Shown: one piece after another, positions 50,871 through 62,864 of the stretch
How the letters are laid out: each line of letters opens with the position of its first letter
How positions within the stretch are numbered: the stretch's first letter is position 1
Source: Malus domestica
Taxonomy: Eukaryota; Streptophyta; Magnoliopsida; Rosales; Rosaceae
Length of the DNA: 64,000 nucleotides
NCBI RefSeq assembly: GCF_042453785.1
Contig: NC_091670.1
Span: 33,057,501-33,121,500 of the forward strand
Direction of reading: 5' to 3'
Notes under the pieces: generated by a model
The model's input: only the letters and a program-made list of their open reading frames with translations
What the model was told of the DNA's origin: nothing
The model's database searches: none
Made by a program: the position numbers and the translations under genes

Positions 50871-51731
50871 ATTTGCTCAAAAGAATTTTGTGACTTGTGA
50901 GTACTCACAAAGGAAGAACTAGGGTCTCTATATATACACGACAGCTTGCCTGTAATTCATGAAGAACTAGAGTTTCCTTTTCTTTGGAGTGTCATAAGTC
51001 AGCAAAATATGGAATTGCCAATTTTTTTTTATTAAACTGATTTATACAATAATATTATGCTTACCATTTTTCTTCTTATTAATAGAAACAAATAATGCTA
51101 GGGAGACCATATATTGGTGACACATCACATAATTTGTCAATTTAATCTAAAAAAATGATGGGTCTTTTGATATGGGTCCAATTTTATAAGCCTATTTTGA
51201 ATGGAATCCACTAATATTACATAAGCATAAGTGGGAGCTAATAAGTACAACCATCATCCATGTCAGCAATTAAAATGCACATAATTTACAAACAAAATTA
51301 CAACAATTGCCATTAAATGGTTTATCAGGTCTCTTGCAGATGAATTACAACCCAAATTAATCTCATTGTTTATTCAAAACCTTATCCTCCTATCTTTCAA
51401 ATTGCTTTGTGTATCCAACGGAATCCAAATTTTGAATTCTAAATCCGTATGAAGATATGAAAGCTATAAATTTTCTCCCATTATATGATGAAAACAAAAA
51501 ATAAGCGAATATTTGATTCGGGTTTCCTAGTATACCTGGAGAACAGGTATAGCAACTTCTTGAAAGATTTCAGTTTCATACATGATCATCTGGTTTTCTT
51601 TTTCTAATTTTTTGGTTTGGTGATTTGGGCTTTGTTTTTTCAGTGTTCGTTACCTGGATAATAGGTATTGCACTCACTCGATTTCAATACTAGTATTTGA
51701 TAATAGGTGCTACCGTATCTTTGCTCTAATA

Positions 51732-51960
51732 TTTTTTTTTCACTTGAATTGTTCGAGATTTTAGAGTTTGACGACGGGTATGAATTGGTGGCCAGTGTTT
51801 ACGATGCGTTAGTGAAGGCTTGTACTAGTTTGAAATCGATTAGGGGGCTTAAGAGGGTTTATAATTACATTATTAGTAATGGGTTTAAGTTGGATCAGTA
51901 TACGAAAAACAGGGTGCTGCTTATGCATGTGAAATGTGGGATGATGATTGGTTCAATTTG
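51732..51960 (+). pseudogene. PPR protein gene fragment
   Basis: Reads ELFEILEFDDGYELVASVYD, ALVKACTSLKSIRGLKRVYN, ISNGFKLDQYTKNRVLLMHV and KCGMMI, a single PPR-type stretch close to At5g50390-like (EMB3141) proteins as I recall them. The frame then leaves the family abruptly at GGTTCAATTTG and there is no upstream continuation. A fragment about 75 residues long, not a gene. Confidence 0.65.
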
Positions 51961-52115
51961 TTTCTCTAGTTTTTTGGTATGCTGCTTTGGCTTTTTACCT
52001 TTGTCGTATTTGATACCTAGATTACAGGTACTACAGTTCATCTTTAATAATTGGTGTTTTAGTATTTGGAACTTTAATAATTGGTAGTTTAAATTGATAT
52101 ATATTTAGGGTTTCA

Positions 52116-53548
52116 ATGTGGAAAGGAGAGCATTATGCAGTGATCCGTGATGATATCCTCGCACTCTTGAATGAGGGAGGTGTGAGTCGACAGGTATTTG
52201 TAATTTTTATAATTATTTGACTTAGATAGAAACGAATACAATTATATTTGGATGAAGGGTTTCCAAATGATTCATAAGATGTTTTGGTTCTTTCTGTAGG
52301 TAGTTGATTCTTTTTTTGAAATTTTGAATGAAGACCAAATTGGGATTCCAAAAGATCATCTGAAATCTGGGTTTATGCCGACATTTGTGTGGGTGCGTAA
52401 ATTTTAGTTCTTCAAACATTGCAGTTCATTTTCCTCCATTCTAGCTAGTTTAATACCGTCCATAACTAAGGAATTAGAACAACCAATGCTATTTAGTGAT
52501 GAGTAGTGTAATTGTCAAATGTTGATTTTTATTATTTTATTCTAATCCATTTTTATTAGTATCTATGGTAAATATAAACTACCTGCCCTTGTAACATAGT
52601 AATCCATTTTTATTCTAATCTACTAGCATTAATCTAGAGAATCTTCTACCAGCCCTTGTAGAATATGATTTTTACATCATAATTAGTTGTACATGTATAT
52701 TACTTTTTGGCTACTGTGCGTTTAATCCGTGTTGGTTTGTAGGATATTGTGGATGAATCGAATTCTGCAGTGAAAATATATATTTATCTTGAACTTCTAT
52801 TGAAAAATGTGCGGGAGAACGACTATGTTTTCTTTCCGATTAACCATTTCAAAGGAATGCATTATACTTTGCTTGTGTTCAACAAACAAAGTGGATGGTG
52901 GGAACATTACAACACATTACAAACCAAGTTGAATATGTATGTGGATCCTTATTTCGAAGAGGCTAAAAAATTGGTAAGTTGATAACTATGTAGTATACCT
53001 CTTATCCTTCAAGTTTTATTTCACACACTACCTTTGTAATGTGTTGCTTTTTTTTTTTTTGGTAGCATGTGAAAATTTCTGACTACTTTAAGTACATGAA
53101 AGATAGTATTTCAAGAAAGCTCAATGAGAACTCTATTTGCAAACATATTATGAAAGGTGATAAGGTATAGACGTTGTTGTACACGCTTAGCCATGATGAC
53201 AGAGAATTTCTCATGTGGCTGAGGCAAACTAATGTTGAGTATCCACTGAAAGCAAACATATCATGCTCACAACAATTTCCTAACATGTAAGTGTTAATTT
53301 CATCTGTATTATGCCTATTTGTTGGTTTCTTGGTGATAGAATGTAATATTTAAATTCATACTCTTGTTTTTTTGTTAAACAGTTATGACTGTGGAGTTGC
53401 TGTGATGTATATTGCACAAAAAAAAGCTGATGGAGAATTAGTCGAAGGTGTCTTTTCGGTAGAGGCGATGAAGAATATGAGAGCACATGTCCTTTGCAGA
53501 TTCATAATCATAAATGAGGGAGATGGTAGCTGGGAAAAGGAAGAGTAG
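52116..53548 (+). pseudogene. Ulp1-type (C48) cysteine protease gene with in-frame stop
   Basis: Five exon-like blocks with good splice sites and matching phases: 52116-52193, 52300-52392, 52743-52973, 53066-53286, 53383-53548. The fold is that of SUMO/Ulp proteases: RDDILALLNEGGVSRQVVDS, VFFPINHFKGMHYTLLVFN with the catalytic His, EHYNT at the acid position, and YDCGVAVMYI with the catalytic Cys. An in-frame TAG at 53168-53170 interrupts exon 4, and no intron can remove it. So either the gene is dead or a shortened protein lacks the Cys. Such proteases are also carried by some plant MULE and CACTA transposons; no element ends were seen. Confidence 0.7.
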
Positions 53549-53977
53549 GATAAAGATGTTATGCGAAATTTGAGTTTTTGTTTCATTTAAATGTTTCAAT
53601 TTAATAAAATGATGGGACTTCAATCCATCTGAATTCATTTTCCGCTAGATAAGTTTGGTTGTTATGTGAACTAAGATATGCTTTGTCATATCTGTTTTTT
53701 AATTTGAATTTCAATTGAAAGGGGATATTCTTCATGTTTTCCTTTATTGGTTGCACAATAAGATTTGTTTGTAATCTCAGATAATGTTATTTTGTCATTA
53801 TCTAGACATAGTTTGTCTGGTGTACTTTCAAATTGTATAAGGATAAGTAGTTTAAAATAGCTTAATTTCTAAGCTTAATTTTGTTATGAGTTTTGAGTTT
53901 ATTTTAAGTTTGAGGCTATTTTAAGTTTTGAAGATCTCTAACCATTCCTTTGTACATCTAATCCATATTCTACACAG

Positions 53978-54245
53978 ATATGTTGGTTAAAATTTTACGA
54001 CATACTTGTTGATAAAAAAAGGTTGTCGGTAATTTTCCTACATGTTAGGTAGTTTAAAACCGTCCCAAAAAGTAATATACATGTACAACTAATTGTGAAT
54101 GTCTACATAGATATGTTGGTTAAAATTTTACCACATTCTTGTTGATAAAAAATAGTTGTTGGTAATTTTCCTACATGTTAGGTAGTTTAAAACCGTCCCA
54201 AAAAGTAATATACATGTACAACTAATTGTGAATGTAAAAATCATA
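53978..54245. repeat. Two tandem copies of a 133-bp segment
   Basis: ATATGTTGGTTAAAATTTTA starts at 53978 and again at 54111. The second half (GTAGTTTAAAACCGTCCC, AAGTAATATACATGTACAAC) is nearly identical. An inverted relative of the last 55 bp lies at 52655-52712, inside intron 2 of the protease pseudogene. Confidence 0.8.
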
Positions 54246-54394
54246 TTCTACAAGGATAGGTAGTTTATATTGTAAGCCAAATTGATAGGTAGGATAAAAT
54301 TTAACAACTTATGGTTGCTTGTTATATATAGGTTTGATTTGGAAGGTTTAGTAATGATATCATAATAAATATAGTCTTCACAGATTGCATAAGC

Positions 54395-54959
54395 TGTCAC
54401 ATCCCAGTCTCGGCTCCGCCGTAGCACGATATTGTCCCATTTGGGCCCCAACCATGCCCTCACGGTTTTGTTTCTCTCGTCTGAACTCACTTAACTTTGG
54501 AGTTCCGATGGATCCCGAAGCCAGTGAGTCTCCAAAAAGCCTCGTGCTATTTGGAGGTGGGCATGTACATATAAGGCACATCACTCCCTCTCCATTGGTC
54601 GATGTGGGATGTTACAATCCACCCCTCTTAGGGGCCCGACATCCTTGTCGGCACACTCGCACCACACGGCATAGTGACTCTAATACTATTATGTCACATC
54701 TCAGTCTCAGCTCCGCCGTAGCACAATATTGTCCGCTTTGGGCCCCAGCCATGCCCTCACGGTTTTGTTTCTGGGAACTCACACGAGAACTTCCCAGTGA
54801 GTCACCCATCCTGGGATTGCTCTCGTCCAAACTTGCTTAACTTCGGAGTTCCGATGGAACTCGAAGCCAGTGAGTCCCTAAAAGGCATCGTGCTATTTGG
54901 AGGTGGGCATGTACATAAGGCACATCACCCCTCTCCGTTGGTCGATGTGGGATGTTACA
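54395..54959 (-). mobile_element. Cassandra-type TRIM, 5-bp TSD
   Basis: Two LTRs, 54395-54616 (shortened) and 54692-54959 (268 bp), each TGT.ACATC..GATGTTACA with a 5S-like segment (CTTCGGAGTTCC on plus). The 75-bp internal region has the purine tract and a mutated primer site (TAGTATTAGAGTC in place of TGGTATCAGAGC). Direct repeat TAAGC on both sides (54390-54394, 54960-54964). Confidence 0.9.
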
Positions 54960-55174
54960 TAAGCCATATGACATGTAAGTAGATAATCGAAAAAAGAAGA
55001 ATATAAGTAAACTAAAAAGTTGAAGGCATCATTTTATTACATTGATAAAAAATAAAAAAAAGCATGTGTTCATATATTTGAAAAAAAAATTCAAATGGCA
55101 ACGAAGATGTATGTCAAATAGGGACGCTGCAAGTTTTCTGGTTGTGGCGTATAGCATCACCACTCCTACTGCAC

Positions 55175-55642
55175 TTGTTGGGGTGTGTTTCTTCCCCAAT
55201 AGATTTTAGTCTTTTAACTTTTGGTCTACCTGGGGGCTTCTTTGTCAATGGTGTATGAACTCCTTGACACCACCTGGAAATTCTTGACCAACATGGCTAA
55301 TGTAGTTTCTCCACGCATGGGACAAATATGTCTTCCCATGAGGAGTGGCAAACTTCCCTAAATTTGCACGATCATCTGAGGGTTTTATGCCTTCATATGT
55401 AAAAATATGTTTATCATGTGGGGAAGAAATGGGATCAAGTTACTCAACTGGTTCAACCATGGAAACACTGATAGGAATAGATGTTATGTTTTCAACATAA
55501 TATGAAAATTTCATTACACTCACATCCATGTCGGATTGTAACAAACAAGATTGGTGTTCTCCTAGAGAGTACGTCAACTCCATGACTTTAGGACTTAATC
55601 CCACAAATCGGGAACAAATTTGTTCAGCAATGTCCTTGAACT
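55175..55642 (-). pseudogene. MuDR-like transposase N-terminal fragment, copy 1
   Basis: Minus strand: RFVGLSPKVMELTYSLGEHQ, SCLLQSDMDVSVMKFSY, then (other frames) SSPHDKHIFTYEG and VGQEFPGGVKEF. This resembles the PB1-like N-terminus and the VGQEF motif of plant MuDR transposases. The upstream part continues beyond the hAT-like insertion at 56630-56700 (CTFESKTLLIPVFNH). Interrupted and not functional. Copy 2 is at 61262-61740. Confidence 0.5.
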
Positions 55643-56413
55643 TAGGGCTGGTTCGGTATGGGATCCCAAACCGAAAATGGGATCTCAAATCCTAAATCGA
55701 TTTTTTTTTGGGACAGAGTTTTGAAAACCAAAACTGAACTGAAATGAAGGTATTCCCGAATTTCGGGATTCCAGAAATTTTTTCGGGATTTCGGTTTGGT
55801 TCGGGATTCATCGACCTCCCACCTTTCCTGCCAACCCACACGGCCACACCTCATCTTAGATTCGTCGACCTTCCCACCCCCATCTCCATCCCTCTCATTC
55901 CTGGGCTTGTCTTTGCTGCCTTTGGGAGTCGGAGGGCTTTGCGAAGTGCATCGAACAGAATCAGGTATCGACCATCGTCGATGTGTGAGCTTTTCCATGT
56001 CTTGCCAAACAAAATCGCCATCAGAAGGCTACTCTACTTTGCAGGCTTGAGTGATGGATCTAATGTCTTGGAAGAACGATTGGGTTCCTCAGACGAATGC
56101 TGCAATGGGTATGGTGTTTTGGGAAAAGCAGGATGCGGGTGTGGCTGCTTTTGAAGATTGAGAAAGCATTTGGAGGCCTTGAGCTTGCTTCTGCATTTGA
56201 GGGAGTCGATGGAGGGAGAGAGAGAGAGTGTGGCTGTCTGAGGGATGAGAGTGCGAGTTATCAAGAAATAAAATAAAGAAGAAAGGTTAGTAAAGATGGC
56301 AGACAATGAGCCATGAGATAAAGAAACAATAAAAAAAGGAAAAGGCAGTGAAGAAAGGTTATCGGGCAAAGGAATGGTTGATTAAAGTTATCGGGCAGAG
56401 GAATGGTTGATTA

Positions 56414-56448
<35 letters not shown>

Positions 56449-56621
56449 TTTGGGATTCCCGAACAAAGAAAAATAAGAGACAGATTCCCGTACCGAACGG
56501 TTCGGGATCGGTTTGGGATTGGTACCAAAATTTTCGGGATTTTCGATTCGGGATTTTTTCGGTTTGGGATCGGGATTTTTTCGGTATGGTTCGGGATTTT
56601 TGGGATTTTTTTCCAACCCTA
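55643..56621. mobile_element. Non-autonomous hAT-like element, 8-bp TSD, empty site known
   Basis: TAGGGCTGGTTCGG at the left, CCAACCCTA at the right, with subterminal CGGTATGG..TCGGGAT inverted. TSD CTTGAACT / CTTAAACT (55635-55642, 56622-56629). The paralogous block at about 61723 reads straight through CTTGAACTTAGTATG and so shows the pre-insertion site. The interior (about 55800-56250) is unlike the ends and has open frames on both strands; possible captured host DNA. Confidence 0.82.
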
Positions 56622-57240
56622 CTTAAACTTAGTATGATTAAATACTGGAATTAAAAGGGTCTTGCTCTCAAAAGTGCACTTCGCAATGATATAACTATGA
56701 AATATTTATTCCCTGAGAATTAAACAATTATAAAACACAGGAAAGAAACATAAATGTAATAGGTTGAAAAAGATATAACTATGAAAGTCATAAATAACCA
56801 TTCAAGGATTATGCAATATATATAACTAGTCATCCTTCCATAACTAAACAATTATATAACTATTTAAATCTATCTCGTCTGCCAAATCCAGGATTACAAC
56901 CCCCGCAAACGTTATACATTCTTCCAAAGATATAAATCCAGAATTTAAAGAAACCAGCTGGCAGATCTAATCCCATGAGATCTGTTCATGTTGAAAGGTT
57001 AACATATTGAAATATTTATTCCCTGAGAATCGAGAGGGCAAGTGAACAACTAGAGGTAGGACAAAAGTTGAATTTGCATTTATAACAGGTTTACAAATGA
57101 AATGTCAAATTCCATCATATTCGTGTATGCATGATTTGATGATGAAATTATTTTAGAACTGGGATTAAATTTAAGTTAGAATTGTAAATGGAAACATTAG
57201 AGGCTAAGGATTTGAGTGAACTAAATGTAAATTTAGTAAT

Positions 57241-58271
57241 GGCTAAATCGCGAGAGTGGTCTCTGAGATTTGCATAACACATCACTTTGGTCCTAGAGAT
57301 TTCAAATCAATAGAAGTGTACCCTGAGATTGTCCACCATTCATCATTTTGGTCATTCGGTTAAAAACTCCGTTAAGTGTCCCGGAGCTATTGGCCGGAAG
57401 TTTGGACAATTTTCAAAGCTTCGTAACTCAATCGTTTCTTAACCAAATTCGACTCATAATATATCAAAATGAAGATATGAAAGTGTAGAAAAAAGATTAT
57501 ACCAATTTGGAAGCCCAATGGTTGCCGGAGATGGCCGGAAAATAGCCTCAAAGTTGACTGGTCCGAGGGAAAACTGGAAATCTCGCTGGAAACTGGGTAA
57601 ACTTTAAACGTTCATAACTTCTTCAATACTCAACGAAATCAAGTGATTCAAAAATGAAAATCATACTTCTCGATAAGACGAAGAGAATGGTATCTCTCTA
57701 GATGGCTAACTTGACTTGGTTTGGCCGAAAAAAGGCTCGAAAGTGGCTGTCTTGGTCTCGAGTTAGCCATTTTCGAGCCGTTTTCCGGCCAAACCATGGA
57801 GATTTAGCCATCAAAAAATGTATCATTCTATTCTTCTCGTCGATAAGTATGATTTTTGTTTTTAAATCACTTGATTTTGTTGAGTATTGAATAAGTTATG
57901 AACGTTTAAAGTTTACCCAGTTTCCGGCGAGTTTTCCAGTTTTCCTTCGGACCAGTCAACTTTGAGACTATTTTACGGCCATCTCCGGCAACCATTGGGC
58001 TTCCAAATTGGTATAATCTTATTCTACACTTTCCTATCTTCATTTTGATATATTATGGGTCGAATGTGGTTAAGAAACGATTGAGTTATGAAGCTTTGAA
58101 AAGTGCCCAAACTTTCGGCCAAGAGCTCCGGGACACTTAACGGAGTTTTTAACCGAAGGACCAAAATGATGGATGGTGGATAATCTAAGGGACCACTTCT
58201 ATTAATTTGAAATCTCAAGGACCAAAGTGATGTATTATGCAAATCTCAACGACCATTCTCGCAATTTAGCC
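57241..58271. mobile_element. 1.03 kb palindromic foldback (MULE-type), 9-bp TSD
   Basis: GGCTAAATCGCGAGAGTGG at the left end is mirrored by the right end (CCATTCTCGCAATTTAGCC), and the match continues inward to a centre near 57757. Landmarks: GTTAAAAACTCCGTTAAGTG / CACTTAACGGAGTTTTTAAC and GGTTGCCGGAGATGGCCG / CGGCCATCTCCGGCAACC. Arms are about 510 bp with hardly any spacer. It is bounded by TTTAGTAAT (57232-57240, 58272-58280). No protein. Long-arm foldbacks with 9-bp TSDs are usually assigned to the Mutator superfamily. Confidence 0.92.
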
Positions 58272-58484
58272 TTTAGTAATTCTAAGAATAAGATTTCCGA
58301 TCCTCTGCAGTGTTCAACCATGCAGCTGACTTTCGTTGATAAGTTAAATCTTTAATGATTCAGCATACTGATAGGTGCGACCAGTGTACAATCCCTTTTG
58401 AAAATTCTTATTGTAGAAAGTAGAAATATGAATAACCTGCGACTTTTCTAAATAAAAAAAATGTCTATACGGTATTGTCTGTAC

Positions 58485-58622
58485 CTTGTTCCCTGGTTGT
58501 CCTGCTTCCGAAACAGCCTTTCCACCAAAGAATGCCCAAAATCAAGAAAATGAGGAATAATGCTGAAACAACTCCAATCACAATGAATTTCTTCCTTTTG
58601 CTATCATCAGGCGGCTCCAAAT
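58485..58622 (-). pseudogene. LRR receptor kinase transmembrane exon (LRR-VIII-like), isolated
   Basis: 138-bp block with an acceptor (TTCTAG) and a donor (ACAAG/GTACAG) on minus encodes EPPDDSKRKKFIVIG, a hydrophobic stretch, FLILGILWWKGCF and SRTTREQ. This matches the transmembrane/juxtamembrane exon of LRR-VIII kinases (At1g53430/At1g07650 type) as I recall them. No kinase exons follow downstream in the window, so it is a remnant. Confidence 0.65.
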
Positions 58623-59426
58623 CTAGAATAAGTGACAAGGACAGTGACAATAAGAGAACAATAAATCCAGGATTACAACCCCGCAAACGTTATACATTCT
58701 TCCAAAGATATAATTATGAAAGTCATGATTATATGGTTACGGGAAATTAAAGAGTACAATTTTCAAAGAGGCATAACATTAAACACCTTATGTGCATTGG
58801 TTTTTATGAATAAAAAGAGAAAGAAGCATATCAATGAGAGATGATAGAAAGGGATTAGGGGGATTAGGATAAAGTCTTCATGTAAAAATTTGCACACCAA
58901 ACAGCAATAAAGGAGAAAACAATTATAATATACCTGACTTGAAAATTAAATGGCATTCAATTTGCTATGTTTTAGTCCCTTGATAGACGGAGAAGGTTGA
59001 GTATCGCCAAACCACGAAGGAAAAACACAATCATAAAATTGTACCTGGAGAATAGGTCTCCTGAAGAAATATGCATGTATAAAACACATCTAATTTGTAT
59101 AGAAAGTTAAAAGTGATTAAGCCTTCCTTAAAAATAGATTGATAAGAAATTCAAATTCAAAAATTGTTATCAAGAAATCGGGGAGAAAGATGAAGTAAAC
59201 TACTGAACAATGAATTTGAATGATGATAAAAATTTAAAACGTGGGAAATATATGGAGAACGTGCAAAAGCTATAGGAGGGTAAAATAGTAATAACAATGC
59301 AAAAAAATCAACCTAATCAGAAAAATTGCTGACATGAAATCCTAGTCATTGGAGCTAAATTAAAAGTAACTAAAAATTGGACTAATCCTAATGTTGGGCT
59401 ATAAAATTGGACCTATTTCAAGTTCC

Positions 59427-59443
59427 CCCCCCCCCCCCCCCTT
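59427..59443. repeat. Poly-C tract followed by poly-T
   Basis: A run of about 17 C followed by 10 T, unusual in this AT-rich DNA. A shorter poly-G run is at 5419-5428. Confidence 0.9.
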
Positions 59444-59770
59444 TTTTTTTTCAATTACAATAACTTGCATGAAAATTCAATTGGGTTTGTTTTGGTCTTC
59501 AAGAATTTTGCTTTGTTTGGTTACTGATTAATTTATGTGGTGTGAGTTTAGTTTTTCCTTTTCTGCCTATGTATGTATTATTCGAAATGGACCGTTCAAT
59601 TTGCTATATGTAAATTTGTAATCGAAAAGCTCGAAAAAGAGGTGAATCAGAAACAATGGTGGTAGAGTGATGGAGTTGAGGAGTTGGGAGTTTACGGGAT
59701 TTACTTGAATTATTGTATGATGTCCCTGGCATGTTAGATCATTGAGACTAACTGTCTGGTTGATTAATCA

Positions 59771-60220
59771 CTAATTTGAAATATTTAAAGTGTAACTTTT
59801 CTTTAATTCCTTTTCCATTTGTATTTTCATTGGAGTGCAGATAAAAGATTTTTCTTTTATCTTTTCAACCACAAACTTTCCGAAGTCTTCTGAGAGTGGT
59901 CCAACTAGAGAATTGGATGACAAGTTTAGGTTTAATATATACTTGAGTTCCCACAAGGAAGATGGTATTTTAGAAGTTAACAAATTGTACCCTAACGATA
60001 GACTTCTTAGAGATACTGCTACAGTACCCAAGCAGGAAGGAATAGAACCAGATAGACGATTACCACCCAAAAGTAAATCGGCTAGGTTGTTTAGTTGACA
60101 GAGCTCATACGGGATATGTCCTCCCAGTTCGTTATCATTCAAATACAAACCTTGGAGATTTTGTAGCCTTTGTTTGTATTGAAGTTGGACTTGCTCCGCT
60201 CAACTAATTATTTCCCAGGC
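59771..60220 (-). pseudogene. LRR fragment, copy 1
   Basis: 125 open codons with four LRR units (LGGHIPYELCQLNNLADLLL, GGNRLSGSIPSCLGT, LSLGYNLLTSKIPSSLWEL, LNLSSNSLVGPLSEDFGK), then unrelated sequence. Typical of LRR receptor kinases of the XII (At3g47570-like) group; no signal peptide or kinase. Copy 2 at 62287-62800 is frameshifted. Confidence 0.7.
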
Positions 60221-60289
60221 TTAAATATATCAAGTTGCTGAAGTTACCAATATCTATGGGAATGTTACCCTTGATGTTGGAAATGCTTA

Positions 60290-60800
60290 AATCAATAGTT
60301 AGGAGTGATGTAGAGACTACAACACTTTGGGTATTTTACGACTTGAAATATACGGCGTACAGACGGGCATGCCTTAAATGATATTATTCATGACATTCAT
60401 AAAGTTCATGTTGTAATACTTGCGCATAATCTCGCATTTACGACATCACTTTTATGCAAGTTGTTAAATAAAAATATTTACGGCTTAAGCATTGTGTCTC
60501 GTATTTGACAATTTATACGACGCACTTTCCTTCTCTTTTAAAACTTCGTGTTATGTTGTAAAGTGAATTTTCTATATATTTGAGTCCCTACATTTTATGG
60601 CACGAATAACACTTGTAAATAATGGCGTTTACCTTCCCGCCCAAATTTCCCACCCCGCGCGTTCTTTTATTTTTCTTGAATCAAGATCTCACGGTTTCCC
60701 TAGCAGCCCTTTATTTTTCTTTAATAAATGAGGAATCGGTACCCGGCCTGGACCGTTGATTTCAGATCCAAATCATGATATTCAATCTACACCTTTCATT
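60290..60800. other. Segment present in duplication copy 1 only
   Basis: Copy 2 joins GGGAATGTTACCCTTG to the CT-rich leader within about 60 bp. Copy 1 has about 500 bp of other sequence between them (AGTGATGTAGAGACTACAAC.., ATATACGGCGTACAG..). No clear ends, so an insertion or a deletion in copy 2 are both possible. Confidence 0.45.
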
Positions 60801-61261
60801 TACCACACATATCTCAGGTTCTGAAGGTTCTGTCTGTCTTTCTTTGCCTCTCTCACGCAGCCTCTCTCTCGACTTTCACTCTCTTAGATTCGTATCTCCC
60901 AATCCCAGCGGCCTCGATTTCTCTCTCGTCTCCAACCATGGTGCCACCATCATCTCTTGTCAACTCTTGACTCTCTCCCACTCTCGACTCTTTTCCACCA
61001 CCTGCACTTGACGGTCCTGACTTCTGACCACCATCTGTGTTCTAAATAAGGTGTGCAGTTAGGGATTTAAGATTGTAATAAATTGGGGTTTTCTAGATTT
61101 AGGGATTTGAATTTGAATTTAGGGATTTGGATTTGGTCAATTCTGGAATCAAATGTTAATTATAATTTGTTTAATTTTTGGCAATTTGAGTGCAAAATTA
61201 GGGTTTATTTATTTATTTTATGTGTTGACAGTAAGACCCTTTGTCAATTAGTAACCACACC

Positions 61262-61740
61262 TACTTCAATTGTTGGGGCTTGTTTCTTCTCCAGTATATT
61301 TTAGTCTTTTAACTTTTGGTCTACTTGGGACCTCTTTGTAAATGGTGTCTGAACTCCTTGACACCAGGAAATTCTTGACCAACATGGCTAATGTAGTTTC
61401 TCCACGTATGGGACAAATATGTCTTCCCATGAGAAGTAACAAACTTCCCTAAATTTGCACGATCATCTGAGGGTTTTATGCCTTCATATGTAAAAATATG
61501 TTTATCATGTGGGGAAGAAATGAGATCAAGTTGCTTAACTGATTCAACCATGGAAACACTGACAAGAATAGATGCTATGTTGTTAGCACAATATGAAAAT
61601 TTCATTACACTCACATCCATGTCAGATTGCAGCAAACAAGATTGGTGTTCTGCTAGAAAGTACGTCAACTCCATGACTTCAGAACTTAATCCCACAAATC
61701 GGGAACAAATTTGTTCCCTTGAACTTAGTATGATTAAATA
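61262..61740 (-). pseudogene. MuDR-like transposase N-terminal fragment, copy 2
   Basis: Paralogue of 55175-55642 without the hAT-like insertion. Minus strand reads GLSSEVMELTYFLAEHQSCL, LQSDMDVSVMKFSYC, then, still in one frame, SSPHDKHIFTYEGIKP, YISHVGQEFPGVKEFRHHL (124 codons). Better preserved than copy 1 but lacking everything downstream of the N-terminal region. Confidence 0.5.
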
Positions 61741-62286
61741 CTGGAATTAAAAGGGTCTTGCTCTCAAAAGTGCACATCGCAATGATAGCTCCTTCCATAA
61801 CTAAACAATTATAAATAAAACATAGGAAAAAAACATAAATGTAATAGGTTGAAAAAGATATAACTATGAAAGTCATGAATAACTATTTAAGGATTCTGCA
61901 ATATATATAACTGGTTATCCTTCCATAACTAAACAATTATATAACTATTTAAATCTATCTCGTTGGACAAATCCAGGATTTTGCATGAAAATTCAATTGG
62001 GTTTGTTCTGGTCTCCAAGAATTTTGCTTTGTTTGGTTACTGGTTAATTTATGTGGTGTGAGTTTAGTTTTTCCTCTTCTGCCTATGTATGTATTATTCG
62101 AAATGGACCGTTCAATTTGCTATATATAAATTAGTAATCGAAAAGCTCGAACAAGAGGTGACTCAGAAACAGTGGTGGTAGAGTGATGGAGTTGAGGAGT
62201 TGGGAGTTTATGGGATTTACTTGAATTTTTGTATGATGTCCCTGGTATGTTAGATCATTAAGATTAACTGTCTGGTTGATTAATCA

Positions 62287-62864
62287 CTAATTTGAAATAT
62301 TTAAAATGTAACTTTTCTTTAATTCTTTTTCCTTTTGTATTTTCATTGGAGTGCAGATAAAAAAAAATTCTTTTATCTTTTCAACCACAAACTTTCTGAT
62401 GTCTTCTGAGAGTGGTCCAACTAGAGAATTGGATGACAAGTTTAGGTTTAATATATACTTGAGTTCCCACAAGGAAGATGGTATTTAGAAGTTAACAAAT
62501 TGTACCCTATCGATAGACTTCTTAGAGATACTGCTACAGTACCCAAGCAAGAAGGAATAGAACCAGATAGACGATTACCACCCAAAAGTAAATCGGCTAG
62601 GTTTTTTAGTTGACAGAGTTCATACGAGATATGTTCTCCCAGTCCGTTATCATTCAAATACAAACCTTGGAGATTTTGTAGCCTTTGTATTGAAGTTGGA
62701 ATTGCTCTGCTCAACTGATTATTTCCTAGGCTTAAATCTATCAAGTTGCTGAAGTTACCAATATCAATGGGAATGTTACCCTTGGCTTTCACTCTCTCTC
62801 TGCCTCTCAACTGGTTATTTCTCAGGTTCTGAAGGTTATGTATGTCTCTCTCTGCCTCTCTCAC
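62287..62864 (-). pseudogene. LRR fragment, copy 2 (frameshifted)
   Basis: Reads IPIDIGNFSNLIDLSLGNN, LQGLYLNDNGLGEHISYEL, GGNRLSGSIPSCLGT, then loses frame at LLTSK. It resumes as LKYILNLNLSSNSLVGPL in another frame. It includes one more upstream LRR unit than copy 1. Confidence 0.7.

Noticed and set aside
54385-54840. 151-codon plus-strand open frame
   Set aside because: Same explanation at the second Cassandra element; the two frames resemble each other only because the LTRs are homologous.
55744-56154. 136-codon frame as a gene
   Set aside because: It is inside the hAT-like element, begins within its subterminal repeats and matches no family; kept only as possible captured sequence.
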